Origin: Mumia sp. ZJ1417
GTDB taxonomy: Bacteria > Actinomycetota > Actinomycetes > Propionibacteriales > Nocardioidaceae
Reading direction: 5' to 3'
Assembly: GCF_014127285.1 (NCBI RefSeq)
Contig: NZ_CP059901.1
Location: 4,030,001 to 4,094,000 of the forward strand
Length of the DNA: 64,000 nucleotides
The notes under the pieces are model-generated. The model had not been told where the DNA came from and did not search any database. It was given only the letters and a program-made list of their open reading frames with translations. A program made the position numbers and the translations under genes. Positions 9,189-17,135 of this stretch are shown here, piece by piece; the stretch's first letter is position 1, and every line of letters starts with the position of its first letter.

Positions 9189-10634
9189 TCAGCGGCGCCG
9201 CAGCGGTCGCGTGGCCGGCCCCTCGATCACCGATCCGTCGTCGGCGAACCGAGACCCGTGCAGCGGGCAGTCCCAGGTGCGCTCGGCGTCGTTCCACTCC
9301 ACGACCCCGCCGAGGTGCGTGCAGACCGCGCTCAGCCGCGTGCCGTCTCCGGAGTCCGCGCACGGCGGAAGCCCCCGTACGGACGGCGGGTCCTCGTCGC
9401 GCGACAGTGCTGCCGACACCCAGCCCTTGCCCAGCTCGGCCCCGACCTCCGCATTGACCACCGCCGCCGTCGTCGCGTCCCGGAGGGCGGGTCGCCGCCA
9501 GGCCCGTACGGAGTCGCGCCAGCCTGGCGCCTCACCGAGGAGGTCCCCGGCGAGCGCGAGGCCTGCGGCAGCGCCCATCGCCATCCCCCACTTGTCGAAC
9601 CCGGTCGCGACGTGGACGTGCGGGTCGACCGGCAGCAGACGTCCGACGTACGGCAGCCCGCCCGTCGGGGAGTAGTCCTGCGCCGACCAGGTCGCCAGCG
9701 GTGTCCCCACCCCGAACGTCTCTCGTGCCCACGCGACCAGCTCGTCGAGCTTCGCGGCCTCCGAACGCGCACGCCCGGTCGTGTGCCCGTTGCCGCCGAC
9801 CAGGAGCACGGATCCGTCCGGTGTCGACGTCCGCAACGACCGCGTCGGGGCGTCGATCGACAGGTGCATGGCGTCGACCGCCGGGCCCTCGGTGCGGAAC
9901 GCGGCGGCGTACGACCGCTTCGGCGACAGCCTTGCGAAGAATCCCCCACGGTCGAGGATCGGTGTGCCGGTGGCGAGCACGACGTCCTGGGCCTCAATCG
10001 TCGCGTGCGCGGTTCGGACTCGGCGGCGGGGTCCCCTCTCCACGCCGAGCACGCGAGTGCCCTCGAAGATCCGCGCACCGGCGTCGACGGCATCGGCAGC
10101 GACGCGGGCGGTCAGTGCAACGGCGTCGACCTGTCCTTGCCCCACCAACCGGATCGCCCCGCGCACCTCGTACGGCAAGCCAGGCTCGCCGTCCCACACC
10201 ACAGGCAGGTCGGCCTCTACGCATGCCTCCTGCTCCTGGCGCAGCCGACGCTCACCAGCGGCCGTGGTGGCGTAGGTGACCGCGTCACGCTCGTCGTACG
10301 ACAGACCGCTGGTCTGGCAGTACGCGCGGATCCAGTCCTGCCCGGCACGGTTCGCGCCGACGTACCCGCGCAGGCTCTCGGCGTGGTGCTGCTGGATCGT
10401 CGAGAGCCGCGTCCCCTGCAGCAGGCTGACCTTGCCGGTCGTCCCGCCCGTCGTTCCAGCCGCCACCGTTCGCGCTTCGACGACGACTACCGACGTGCCC
10501 GCACGGGCCAGCGCCAGCGCTGTGGTCACCCCCACCAGGCCCGCGCCCACCACGACGACGTCGCAAGCGAGGTCGTCGGTGAGCGGCTCGTACGTCGGGC
10601 GGTCAGGGTTCTGGTCGTACCACCAGGAATGCAT
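9189..10634 (-). CDS. FAD-dependent oxidoreductase with C-terminal Rieske [2Fe-2S] domain
   Basis: A 481-residue fusion. Residues 1-370 are a DAO-type flavin enzyme with a Rossmann motif VVVVGAGLVGVTTALALARAG near 27-47 and GTTGGTTGKVS after it. The C-terminal 90 residues form a Rieske domain with C438-x-H440 and C456-x2-H459 as cluster ligands. The architecture matches the YhfW-like group of unknown physiological substrate, where the Rieske cluster probably passes electrons to or from FAD. ATG at 10634 follows GGAAGGATC. It is divergent from the phytoene-desaturase-like gene, another flavin enzyme. Confidence 0.92.
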   Translation of the reverse strand: MHSWWYDQNPDRPTYEPLTDDLACDVVVVGAGLVGVTTALALARAGTSVVVVEARTVAAGTTGGTTGKVSLLQGTRLSTIQQHHAESLRGYVGANRAGQDWIRAYCQTSGLSYDERDAVTYATTAAGERRLRQEQEACVEADLPVVWDGEPGLPYEVRGAIRLVGQGQVDAVALTARVAADAVDAGARIFEGTRVLGVERGPRRRVRTAHATIEAQDVVLATGTPILDRGGFFARLSPKRSYAAAFRTEGPAVDAMHLSIDAPTRSLRTSTPDGSVLLVGGNGHTTGRARSEAAKLDELVAWARETFGVGTPLATWSAQDYSPTGGLPYVGRLLPVDPHVHVATGFDKWGMAMGAAAGLALAGDLLGEAPGWRDSVRAWRRPALRDATTAAVVNAEVGAELGKGWVSAALSRDEDPPSVRGLPPCADSGDGTRLSAVCTHLGGVVEWNDAERTWDCPLHGSRFADDGSVIEGPATRPLRRR

Positions 10635-10752
10635 CGGGATCCTTCCGTCGGACCTCCGGTACCCAACCGCGTCGAGGGCAGTCGATGTTTTGGGTCGCCC
10701 GCCGGCGGGTACCGCCTCAACGCCGCCATCCACGAGTGCACGAGGAGTCGAC

Positions 10753-12357
10753 GTGGGCACGAACGCGTACGACGTGGTGGTCGTCGGTGCAGGTCCGAAC
10801 GGTCTGGTCGCGGCCAACCTGCTTGCTGACGCCGGGCTCGATGTGGTCGTCCTCGAGGCGCAGTCCGATCTGGGCGGCGCGGTCCGCAGCGCGCGGGACG
10901 TGCACCCCGACTACGTGCACGACACCTTCAGCTCTTTCTATCCGCTGGCCGCGGCGTCGCGGGCGATGCGGGGCCTCGACCTCGAGCGCTACGGGCTCGA
11001 GTGGAGCCACGCTCCTGCTGTACTCGGGCACCCGCTCCCGGACGGAGCCTGGGTGATGCTTCACCGCGACGTCGACGCGACGGCTCGGTCCCTCGAGGCG
11101 CTCGGAACGGGCGATGGCGACCTCTGGCACGAGTGGGTCGGCGACTGGGCGCACGTCGGCGATGCCGTGGTCGACGCGCTCACGTCGCCGTTCCCGCCCG
11201 TGCGCGCAGGAGTACGGACCCTGTGGGCGCTGCGCTCGGTCGGCGGCCTCGACTACGTGCGGCGCCTGCTGGAGCCGGCGACCGCGCTCGGGCGCGACGG
11301 CTTCCGAGGGCCAGGGGCGGCGCTGCTGATCGCCGGCAACGCCGGACACGCCGACATCCCCACCGACGCCGCCGGGTCCGGCCTGATGGGTCTGCTGATG
11401 ACGATGCTCGGTCAGACGGTCGGGTTCCCCGTTCCCCGCGGTGGCGCCGGGCAGCTCACCGCCGCACTCGCCTCGCGATTCGTGTCCCTGGGCGGCGAGG
11501 TCCGGACCTCGACACGCGTGGAGCGCGTGCAGCTGCAGGACGGCCAGGCGGTCGGCGTGCGTCTCGACGACGGCCAGACCGTACGGGCGGACCGCGCAGT
11601 CGTCGCCGACGTCGTGGCGTCCTCGTTGTACGGCAAGCTGATCTCGGTCGACGACCTCCCGGCGCGGCTGCGGCGGCGGATGCGCCACTTCACACTCGAC
11701 CCGGGCACGGTCAAGGTCGACTGGGCGCTCGACGGGCCGGTGCCGTGGTCGTCGCCACCACCGACCGCCCCGGGCACCGTCCATCTCGCCGACTCCGTCA
11801 CCGCGATGGCCGAGACCCACGCCCAGATCGCGGGGTCCACGATCCCGGCCGAGCCGTTCCTCGTCGTGGGGCAGATGTCAACTGCCGACCCGACGCGCTC
11901 GGCCGCAGGAACGGAGGCGCTGTGGGCGTACACGCACGTGCCGCAGGAGGTCCGCCACGACGCCGGAGGCGAGGGCCTCACGGGGCGGTGGGATCACGAC
12001 GAGGTCGAGCGGTTCGCCGATCGCGTGCAGCGGCGGTTGGAGGCGTACGCGCCTGACCTCGCGAGCCGCGTGGTGGCGCGTCGGGTGCTCGGCCCGCGCG
12101 AGCTGGAGTCCCGTGACGCGAACCTCGTCGGCGGCGCGATCAACGGCGGCACGTCGGCGATCCACCAGCAGCTCGTGTTCCGACCGGTCCCCGGCAACGG
12201 CCGCGCATCGACCCCGGTCCCGGGGCTCTTCCTAGCCTCCGCGTCCGCCCATCCCGGTGGCGGTGTCCACGGCGCGCCCGGCGCGAACGCGGCCCGCGCC
12301 GTCCTCGCCGAGCCGACGCTGCTGCGCCGGCTGCGAGCCTCGAGAAGGAGCCCATGA
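10753..12357 (+). CDS. phytoene desaturase (CrtI)-like FAD-dependent oxidoreductase
   Basis: A 534-residue flavin oxidoreductase. The N-terminal dinucleotide motif VVVVGAGPNGLVAANLLADAG is at residues 7-27. The C-terminal PVPGLFLASASAHPGGGVHGAPGANAA is the FAD-binding signature of CrtI-like/NAD(P)-dependent oxidoreductases. The GTG start at 10753 is preceded by GAGGAG. No carotenoid synthases are nearby, so a role in carotenoid synthesis is not supported; these proteins resemble the pyridine nucleotide-disulfide oxidoreductase PYROXD2 group. It overlaps the SRPBCC gene by ATGA, implying a two-gene operon. Confidence 0.88.
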   Translation: MGTNAYDVVVVGAGPNGLVAANLLADAGLDVVVLEAQSDLGGAVRSARDVHPDYVHDTFSSFYPLAAASRAMRGLDLERYGLEWSHAPAVLGHPLPDGAWVMLHRDVDATARSLEALGTGDGDLWHEWVGDWAHVGDAVVDALTSPFPPVRAGVRTLWALRSVGGLDYVRRLLEPATALGRDGFRGPGAALLIAGNAGHADIPTDAAGSGLMGLLMTMLGQTVGFPVPRGGAGQLTAALASRFVSLGGEVRTSTRVERVQLQDGQAVGVRLDDGQTVRADRAVVADVVASSLYGKLISVDDLPARLRRRMRHFTLDPGTVKVDWALDGPVPWSSPPPTAPGTVHLADSVTAMAETHAQIAGSTIPAEPFLVVGQMSTADPTRSAAGTEALWAYTHVPQEVRHDAGGEGLTGRWDHDEVERFADRVQRRLEAYAPDLASRVVARRVLGPRELESRDANLVGGAINGGTSAIHQQLVFRPVPGNGRASTPVPGLFLASASAHPGGGVHGAPGANAARAVLAEPTLLRRLRASRRSP

Positions 12358-12794
12358 TGACCCTCGTCACCCGTGAGATCCACGCCCCTGCGGACCAGGT
12401 GTTCGCCGTCCTCGCCGACGGCTGGACGTACGCGTCCTGGGTCGTCGGAGCCTCACGCATCCGCGACGTCGACGAGGGCTTCCCCTCGCCCGGGACGAAG
12501 ATCTACCACTCGGTCGGCACGTGGCCGATACTCATCGACGACACCACCTCCGTCCTCGCGTGCGAGCCTGGGAAGCGACTCGAGCTGCAGGTACGCGCGT
12601 GGCCCATGGGCGAGGGATACGTCGGTCTCACCCTCCGCGAACGCGACGGGACGACGACGGTGGAGATGGAGGAGCACACCGTCAGCGGGCCCGCGAAGCT
12701 CCTGCCCGGCCCGGTCGAGGCGCTCAGCCTGCGCGCACGCAACCGCGAGGCGCTGCGTCGGCTGGCCTACTTGGCCGAGGGCCGCAGCCGCTAG
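12354..12794 (+). CDS. SRPBCC-fold protein (polyketide cyclase/dehydrase-like)
   Basis: A 146-residue START/SRPBCC hydrophobic-ligand-binding protein with the family opening REIHAPADQVFAVLADGWTYASWV and C-terminal helix ending in the LRRLAYLAEG segment. It starts inside the stop of the flavin enzyme (ATGATG), so the two are co-translated. The pairing suggests it binds or delivers the hydrophobic substrate of that enzyme, which is inference. A start three bases later is equally possible. Confidence 0.85.
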   Translation: MMTLVTREIHAPADQVFAVLADGWTYASWVVGASRIRDVDEGFPSPGTKIYHSVGTWPILIDDTTSVLACEPGKRLELQVRAWPMGEGYVGLTLRERDGTTTVEMEEHTVSGPAKLLPGPVEALSLRARNREALRRLAYLAEGRSR

Positions 12795-12804
12795 CGCGGC
12801 GTCC

Positions 12805-12894
12805 GTGCTCGCCGCGTTGGTCGCCCTCGTGACCCAGCGCCGCGAGTCCGCATGGGGGAACGCGACCCCGGAGCCGGTCGTACAGGAGGTCTGA
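12805..12894 (+). CDS. possible 29-residue small protein
   Basis: GTG at 12805 opens 29 codons in a frame different from the SRPBCC gene, in the gap before the convergent sigma-factor gene. It has a hydrophobic N-terminus (VLAALVALVTQRRE) and an acidic tail. About 27 of 29 third positions are G or C, as in neighbouring genes. No good ribosome binding site is visible and I recognise no family; it may be a chance frame. Confidence 0.2.
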   Translation: MLAALVALVTQRRESAWGNATPEPVVQEV

Positions 12895-12912
12895 GCACCG
12901 CACGCGAAAGGC

Positions 12913-14199
12913 TCAGCCGGACAGGGCAGTGGCCTTCGCGGCGTACACCTCGCGCTCCCGCAGGTTGCCCGACAGCGCAGCCGCCTGCTCGTACGCCTCC
13001 CGCGCCTCCGTGGTGCGACCGAGGCGGGCGAGCAGGTCGGCGCGGACCGCGGGGAGCTGCGGGTACGAGGCCATCGCGGGCGTTCCGGCGATCGCGTCGA
13101 CGACGGCGAGCCCCCGCTCGGGACCTTCGGCAAAACCGACGGCGACCGCGCGGTTGAGCTCGACGACCGGCGACGGCCAGGCGTGCCGCAGAAGGACGTA
13201 AAGGGCGGCGATGCGCCTCCAGTCGGTGTCGTCCGCGTGTGCCGCACGCGCGTGGCAGGCGGCGATCTCGGCCTGGATCGCGTATGGGCCGAGCGCGGGC
13301 CCGTCCGGTCCGGGGGCGCTCGCGAGCTCCTCCGCGCGGGCGAGCGCCTCGAGCCCTCGACGGAGGAGCGTGCGATCCCAGCGCCGCCGGTCCTGGTCGA
13401 GGAGGAGGACGGGATGTCCATCGGGAGTGGTCCGGGCCGGGAGGCGTGAGGCCTGGAGCTCAAGGAGGGCGACGAACCCGTGACCCTCGGGATCATCCGG
13501 TACGAGTGTCGTGAGCAACCGGGCGAGGCGCAGCGCCTCGTGGCACAGCGCCGGGCGCATCCAGTCGTCGCCTGCCTGCGCGGCGTACCCCTCGTTGAAG
13601 ATGAGGAAGACGACCTCCCTCACCGAGCGCAGCCGTGCTGCCCGCTCGGCCGCATCGGGCATCGCGAAGACGACGCCGCGGTCGGTCAGCGCCTTCTTCG
13701 CCCGCGAGATGCGTTGGCCCGCGGTCTTCTCCGGGATCAGGAAACCGCGCGCAATCTCGCTCGTGCTCAGCCCGCCGACGCACCGCAGGGTCAGCGCGAC
13801 GCGGGACTCCACCGACAGCGCCGGATGGCACGCGGTGAAGATCAGCCGCAGGAGGTCGTCGCCGATGTCGTCGTCGAGCGCGTCCTCGACCTCGTCGCCG
13901 GGGTGCGTCGCGATCTCGGTGTCGCGTCCGACCTGCTCGAGCTTGCGCTGGTAGGTGGCGCGACGCCGCGCGCCGTCGATCGCGCGGTTCTTGGCGGTGG
14001 TCATCAGCCACCCTGTGGGGTTCGGCGGGATGCCCGCCGTCGGCCACTGCTCGAGCGCGACGACGAGGGCATCCTGCGCGAGCTCCTCGGCGAGCCCGAC
14101 GTCACCGGTCACGCGTGCGAGTCCGGCGACGAGCCGGCCGGCCTCGATCCGCCACACCGCCTCGACCGCAGCGCGCGCCGCCCCCTCGCCGGATGTCAC
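12913..14199 (-). CDS. ECF42-type RNA polymerase sigma factor with C-terminal TPR-like domain
   Basis: A 428-residue extracytoplasmic-function sigma factor: region 2 at about 20-90 (LAQDALVVALEQWP, PTGWLMTTAKNRAID), region 4 at about 120-185 (LTLRCVGGLSTSEIARGFLI), then a long helical DUF6596/TPR-like C-terminal domain that replaces an anti-sigma factor. Family knowledge: ECF42 sigmas lie next to DGPF/YCII-domain genes, exactly as here. The GTG at 14199 is chosen because region 2 follows at the usual distance. The upstream gap carries a 36-nt-arm inverted repeat that could separate it from the DGPF gene transcript. Confidence 0.92.
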   Translation of the reverse strand: MTSGEGAARAAVEAVWRIEAGRLVAGLARVTGDVGLAEELAQDALVVALEQWPTAGIPPNPTGWLMTTAKNRAIDGARRRATYQRKLEQVGRDTEIATHPGDEVEDALDDDIGDDLLRLIFTACHPALSVESRVALTLRCVGGLSTSEIARGFLIPEKTAGQRISRAKKALTDRGVVFAMPDAAERAARLRSVREVVFLIFNEGYAAQAGDDWMRPALCHEALRLARLLTTLVPDDPEGHGFVALLELQASRLPARTTPDGHPVLLLDQDRRRWDRTLLRRGLEALARAEELASAPGPDGPALGPYAIQAEIAACHARAAHADDTDWRRIAALYVLLRHAWPSPVVELNRAVAVGFAEGPERGLAVVDAIAGTPAMASYPQLPAVRADLLARLGRTTEAREAYEQAAALSGNLREREVYAAKATALSG

Positions 14200-14220
14200 A
14201 CCGCCGATCCAAGCACACAC

Positions 14221-14307
14221 CCCGCTCCGCCCCACGATTTGACGGGTTAGCCACCGTTCTCGGCAAGAAAGCGGTGGGCAACCCGTCAAATCGTGGGGCG
14301 GAGCGGG
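14221..14307. repeat. very long inverted repeat (element B, copy 1)
   Basis: Arms 14221-14256 and 14272-14307 match over 34 of 36 positions with a 15-nt loop. The only mismatches are an adjacent dinucleotide six bases in from the loop. It lies between the DGPF-gene stop (14317) and the sigma-factor start (14199), both on the minus strand. The same GGTGG-NN-AA-N3-GTCAMATCG layout, with a mismatched dinucleotide in the same place, occurs at 48404-48462. Confidence 0.9.
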
Positions 14308-14316
14308 GACGGGGGG

Positions 14317-14688
14317 TCAGGCGGGGGGCGCGAAGTCCTCCGGGCCGAAGATCTTCACGACGCGGGCACTCCCCTCCCACGCGGGCCAGTGCTCCTGGTG
14401 GACCGCGAGGAACCGGCGCGCCCACTCGACCGCCTCTTCCTTCGTACGGACCTCGTACAGCGCATAGCTGATGAGTTCCTTCGCCTCGGTGAACGGGCCG
14501 TCGGCGACGGTGATCTCGCCGCCGGTGAGGTCCACACGGGCGCCGAACGCGCTGGGGGCGAGCCCGGCGTTGTCGAGCATCGCGCCCGAGCTGGTCGCCT
14601 CGGCACCGAGGGTCATGATCGCCTCCATGAGCTCGGGCGGCGGGGGGCCTTCGGGCGGGGTTCCGTCGAGAATGACGAGGTAACGCAT
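14317..14688 (-). CDS. DGPF/YCII-related domain protein
   Basis: A 123-residue YCII-superfamily (ferredoxin-fold) protein. It begins MRYLVILDG and contains ADGPFTEAKE, the DGPF motif that names the family. The ATG at 14688 follows GAAGGAGATCACC. It lies in the position of the conserved ECF42 partner: family knowledge places DGPF proteins under control of the adjacent ECF42 sigma, although their biochemical role is unknown. Co-directional with the DUF998 gene upstream and the sigma gene downstream. Confidence 0.9.
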   Translation of the reverse strand: MRYLVILDGTPPEGPPPPELMEAIMTLGAEATSSGAMLDNAGLAPSAFGARVDLTGGEITVADGPFTEAKELISYALYEVRTKEEAVEWARRFLAVHQEHWPAWEGSARVVKIFGPEDFAPPA

Positions 14689-14726
14689 GGTGATCTCCTT
14701 CGAAGTGGTTCTGGTGTGTGTTTTGG

Positions 14727-15434
14727 TCAGGACGGGGAGACGGTGCGGCGGTAGCGGTCCAGCGCGACGGCGGTGATCCACCCGAAGACGAGGACGATGG
14801 CGGCGGTGAACGCGAGGTTAGCGGCGGCAGCGCCCGCGCCGACGGCAACAGCACCGAAGCCGGCGAGGAAGACGACTCCGACGATCCGCGAGAAGACGGC
14901 CCACGTGAGACGCCCGTCGGCCGTGTAGCGCCGGGCCAGCACGAAGCACGCGACGGCGAGGCAGGTGAAGCCGACTGCACCCGCGGCGAGATGGAGCATC
15001 CCGTGCCACGAGATGTCGCCAGGCCCCTCGGCGGTGCCGACCGGGAACCCGTACGCCGCGTCGGCGCGGAAGGCACCCGCCGCGACCAGCGAGATCCCGT
15101 ACGCCGCCACGAGGCGCGGGGCCCAGCGAGCTCCGCGTCCAGGGGTCAGCGCCCGCCCCAGGCCGACCGCGAAGGCGACGAGCATGAGGCCCGTGAGGGT
15201 GAGGTTCGCGACCTGGATCCAGCCGTGGTCGCCGAGCGCCAGCATGCTCCACTGATGGACTGCCGGGTCGAAGCCGTCCCGCGTGAACACCTGGGCGAGC
15301 GCGACGCTCACGTAGAACGGGCCGGCGAGCACGCCGTACCCGAGGAGCGACCTGGTGACGCGGGTCGCGGGGTCGCAGTCGTTGTGCGTACGGGTGGTGC
15401 CGTGGGTCTCGGGTGTGCGTGTCGTGGTGGCCAT
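14727..15434 (-). CDS. DUF998 integral membrane protein
   Basis: A 235-residue protein with about six hydrophobic helices after a polar 30-residue N-terminus. The order of segments, including the FTRDGFDPAVHQWSML motif between helices 1 and 2 and the WHGMLHL motif in the middle, matches DUF998 membrane proteins. The ATG follows GCAGGAG. It is the first gene of the minus-strand DUF998-DGPF-ECF42 group, 38 bp ahead of the DGPF gene, and so may be a target or sensor of the sigma system. Function unknown. Confidence 0.85.
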   Translation of the reverse strand: MATTTRTPETHGTTRTHNDCDPATRVTRSLLGYGVLAGPFYVSVALAQVFTRDGFDPAVHQWSMLALGDHGWIQVANLTLTGLMLVAFAVGLGRALTPGRGARWAPRLVAAYGISLVAAGAFRADAAYGFPVGTAEGPGDISWHGMLHLAAGAVGFTCLAVACFVLARRYTADGRLTWAVFSRIVGVVFLAGFGAVAVGAGAAAANLAFTAAIVLVFGWITAVALDRYRRTVSPS

Positions 15435-15541
15435 CGTGGTCTCCTGCGGTTGTCGGCCGCCGCCCTGCGCGTCGGCCTCTCACGACCTCCACGAACGACG
15501 GCGGCCGACTTCTACAGCGACCACAGAAGTTTTTTCCCGCG

Positions 15542-17023
15542 CTACAGCGCGAGCCCCACGTACTTCACCTCGAGGTACTCGTCGATCCCCTCGGCGCCGC
15601 CCTCGCGGCCGAAGCCCGACGACTTCACGCCGCCGAACGGCGCGGCCGGGTTGGACACCACGCCCTGGTTGATGCCGACCATCCCGGTCTGCAGCCCCTC
15701 GTACACCCGCACCGCACGCTCGAGCGACTCGGTGAACGCGTACGCGACGAGGCCGTACTCGGTGTCGTTGGCCAGCCGCAGCGCCTCCTCGTCGGAGGAG
15801 AACGTGAACACCGGCGCGACCGGGCCGAAGATCTCCTCGCGGAAGACCTGCGCATCCGTCGAGACACCGGCGAGCACCGTCGGCGGATAGAACCACCCCG
15901 GCCCCTCCGGCACCTCGCCGCCGGTCAGCACCTCCGCGCCCGACCCGACGGCGTCCGCGACCAGCTCGGCAACCTTCGTGCGGGCTTTCTCCTCGACCAG
16001 CGGGCCGACCTGCACACCCTCCTCGGAGCCGCGTCCGACCGACATCGCGCCCATCCGCTCCGACAGGCGCCGCGAGAACTCGTCAGCCACGGACTCGTGC
16101 ACGAGGAACCGGTTGGCCGCGGTGCACGCCTCGCCGATGTTGCGCATCTTGGCGAGCATCGCGCCGTCGACCGCGCGGTCGAGGTCGGCGTCCTCGAAGA
16201 CGAGGAACGGCGCGTTGCCGCCGAGCTCCATCGACACCCGGAGGATGCCTTCGGCGCTCTGCTCGATGAGCCGGCGCCCGACCTCGGTGGAGCCGGTGAA
16301 CGTGAGCTTGCGCAGGCGCGGGTCACGGACCAGCGGCTCCATGACCTCGCCGGTCGACTGGGTGGTGATGACGTTGAGGACGCCTTCGGGCAGCCCGGCC
16401 TCGACGAGGATGTCGGCGAGCGCGAGCATCGTGAGCGGCGTCAGCGCGGCCGGCTTGACGACCATCGTGCAGCCCGCGGCGATGGCCGGGCCGATCTTGC
16501 GGGTGCCCATCGCCAGCGGGAAGTTCCACGGGGTGATCATCAGGCAGGGGCCGACCGGCTGCTTGAGCGTGAGCAGGCGCGTCGCCCCGTTGGGCGCGAC
16601 CGCGTACCGGCCGGTGATGCGCACGGCCTCCTCGGAGAACCAGCGGAAGAACTCCGCCCCGTACGCGATCTCGGCCTTCGACTCCGACAGCGGCTTGCCC
16701 ATCTCGAGCGTCATCAGCAGCGCGAGATCGTCGGCGCGCTCGGTGATGATCTCGAACGCCTTACGGAGGATCTCGCCGCGGTCGCGCGGCGGCGTCTTGG
16801 CCCAGTCGTCCTGCGCGGCGACGGCGGCATCGAGTGCGGCGCGCCCGTCGGCCACCGACGCGTTCGCGACGTGCGCGATCGTCTCGCCGGTCGACGGGTC
16901 GTGCACGGCGAAGGTCTTGGCGCCCTCGGCGTCGCGCCACTTCCCGGCGACGAACAGCTGGGGGTGCACCCCGGCGACGACCTCGGCCTCGCGACCCTGA
17001 AGCACTCCACCGTCCACAGGCAT
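15542..17023 (-). CDS. gabD: NAD(P)-dependent succinate-semialdehyde-type aldehyde dehydrogenase
   Basis: A 493-residue aldehyde dehydrogenase with the succinate-semialdehyde dehydrogenase pattern: MITPWNFPLAMGTRKIGPA for the cofactor site, FTGSTEVGR, MELGGNAPFLVFEDAD carrying the general-base Glu, and GEACTAANR carrying the catalytic Cys. The C-terminal PFGGVKSSGFGREGG is also typical. It would oxidise succinate semialdehyde to succinate, although related aldehydes cannot be excluded. ATG at 17023 follows GAGGAGG. No 4-aminobutyrate transaminase is adjacent. A long inverted repeat separates it from gluQ. Confidence 0.85.
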   Translation of the reverse strand: MPVDGGVLQGREAEVVAGVHPQLFVAGKWRDAEGAKTFAVHDPSTGETIAHVANASVADGRAALDAAVAAQDDWAKTPPRDRGEILRKAFEIITERADDLALLMTLEMGKPLSESKAEIAYGAEFFRWFSEEAVRITGRYAVAPNGATRLLTLKQPVGPCLMITPWNFPLAMGTRKIGPAIAAGCTMVVKPAALTPLTMLALADILVEAGLPEGVLNVITTQSTGEVMEPLVRDPRLRKLTFTGSTEVGRRLIEQSAEGILRVSMELGGNAPFLVFEDADLDRAVDGAMLAKMRNIGEACTAANRFLVHESVADEFSRRLSERMGAMSVGRGSEEGVQVGPLVEEKARTKVAELVADAVGSGAEVLTGGEVPEGPGWFYPPTVLAGVSTDAQVFREEIFGPVAPVFTFSSDEEALRLANDTEYGLVAYAFTESLERAVRVYEGLQTGMVGINQGVVSNPAAPFGGVKSSGFGREGGAEGIDEYLEVKYVGLAL

Positions 17024-17063
17024 GACGACCTCCTCGTACGTGGCTCTCCTGCCGATCCTCTCG

Positions 17064-17135
17064 CGTCCGCGCTGTGAAAGGAACCTGACCGTTCTGGGCC
17101 CGCGATTCGGTCAGGTTGCTTTCACCACGCGGACG
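17064..17135. repeat. long inverted repeat overlapping the end of gluQ
   Basis: Arms 17064-17091 and 17108-17135 match in 25 of 28 positions with a 16-nt loop. The right arm contains the gluQ stop codon (17122-17124) and its last codons; the left arm ends about 40 bp before the aldehyde dehydrogenase start. It resembles the other stop-codon-hugging palindromes in the window in size and placement, but its arm sequence is different. Confidence 0.85.

Noticed and set aside
10753-12794. Carotenoid biosynthesis cluster
   Set aside because: Only a CrtI-like oxidase is present; no phytoene synthase, geranylgeranyl synthase or cyclase is adjacent, and similar proteins occur outside carotenoid pathways.
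15508-15535. ACTTCT/AGAAGT inverted repeat followed by six Ts, like an intrinsic terminator on the + strand
   Set aside because: No + strand gene reads into it; both neighbours are on the minus strand, where the T-run would be upstream. Stem is only 6 bp with an 11-nt loop.
15435-15541. ECF42-type promoter (TGTCGA-type -35) upstream of the DUF998 gene
   Set aside because: Only TGTAGA is present and no CGA/TC -10 lies at the expected spacing.
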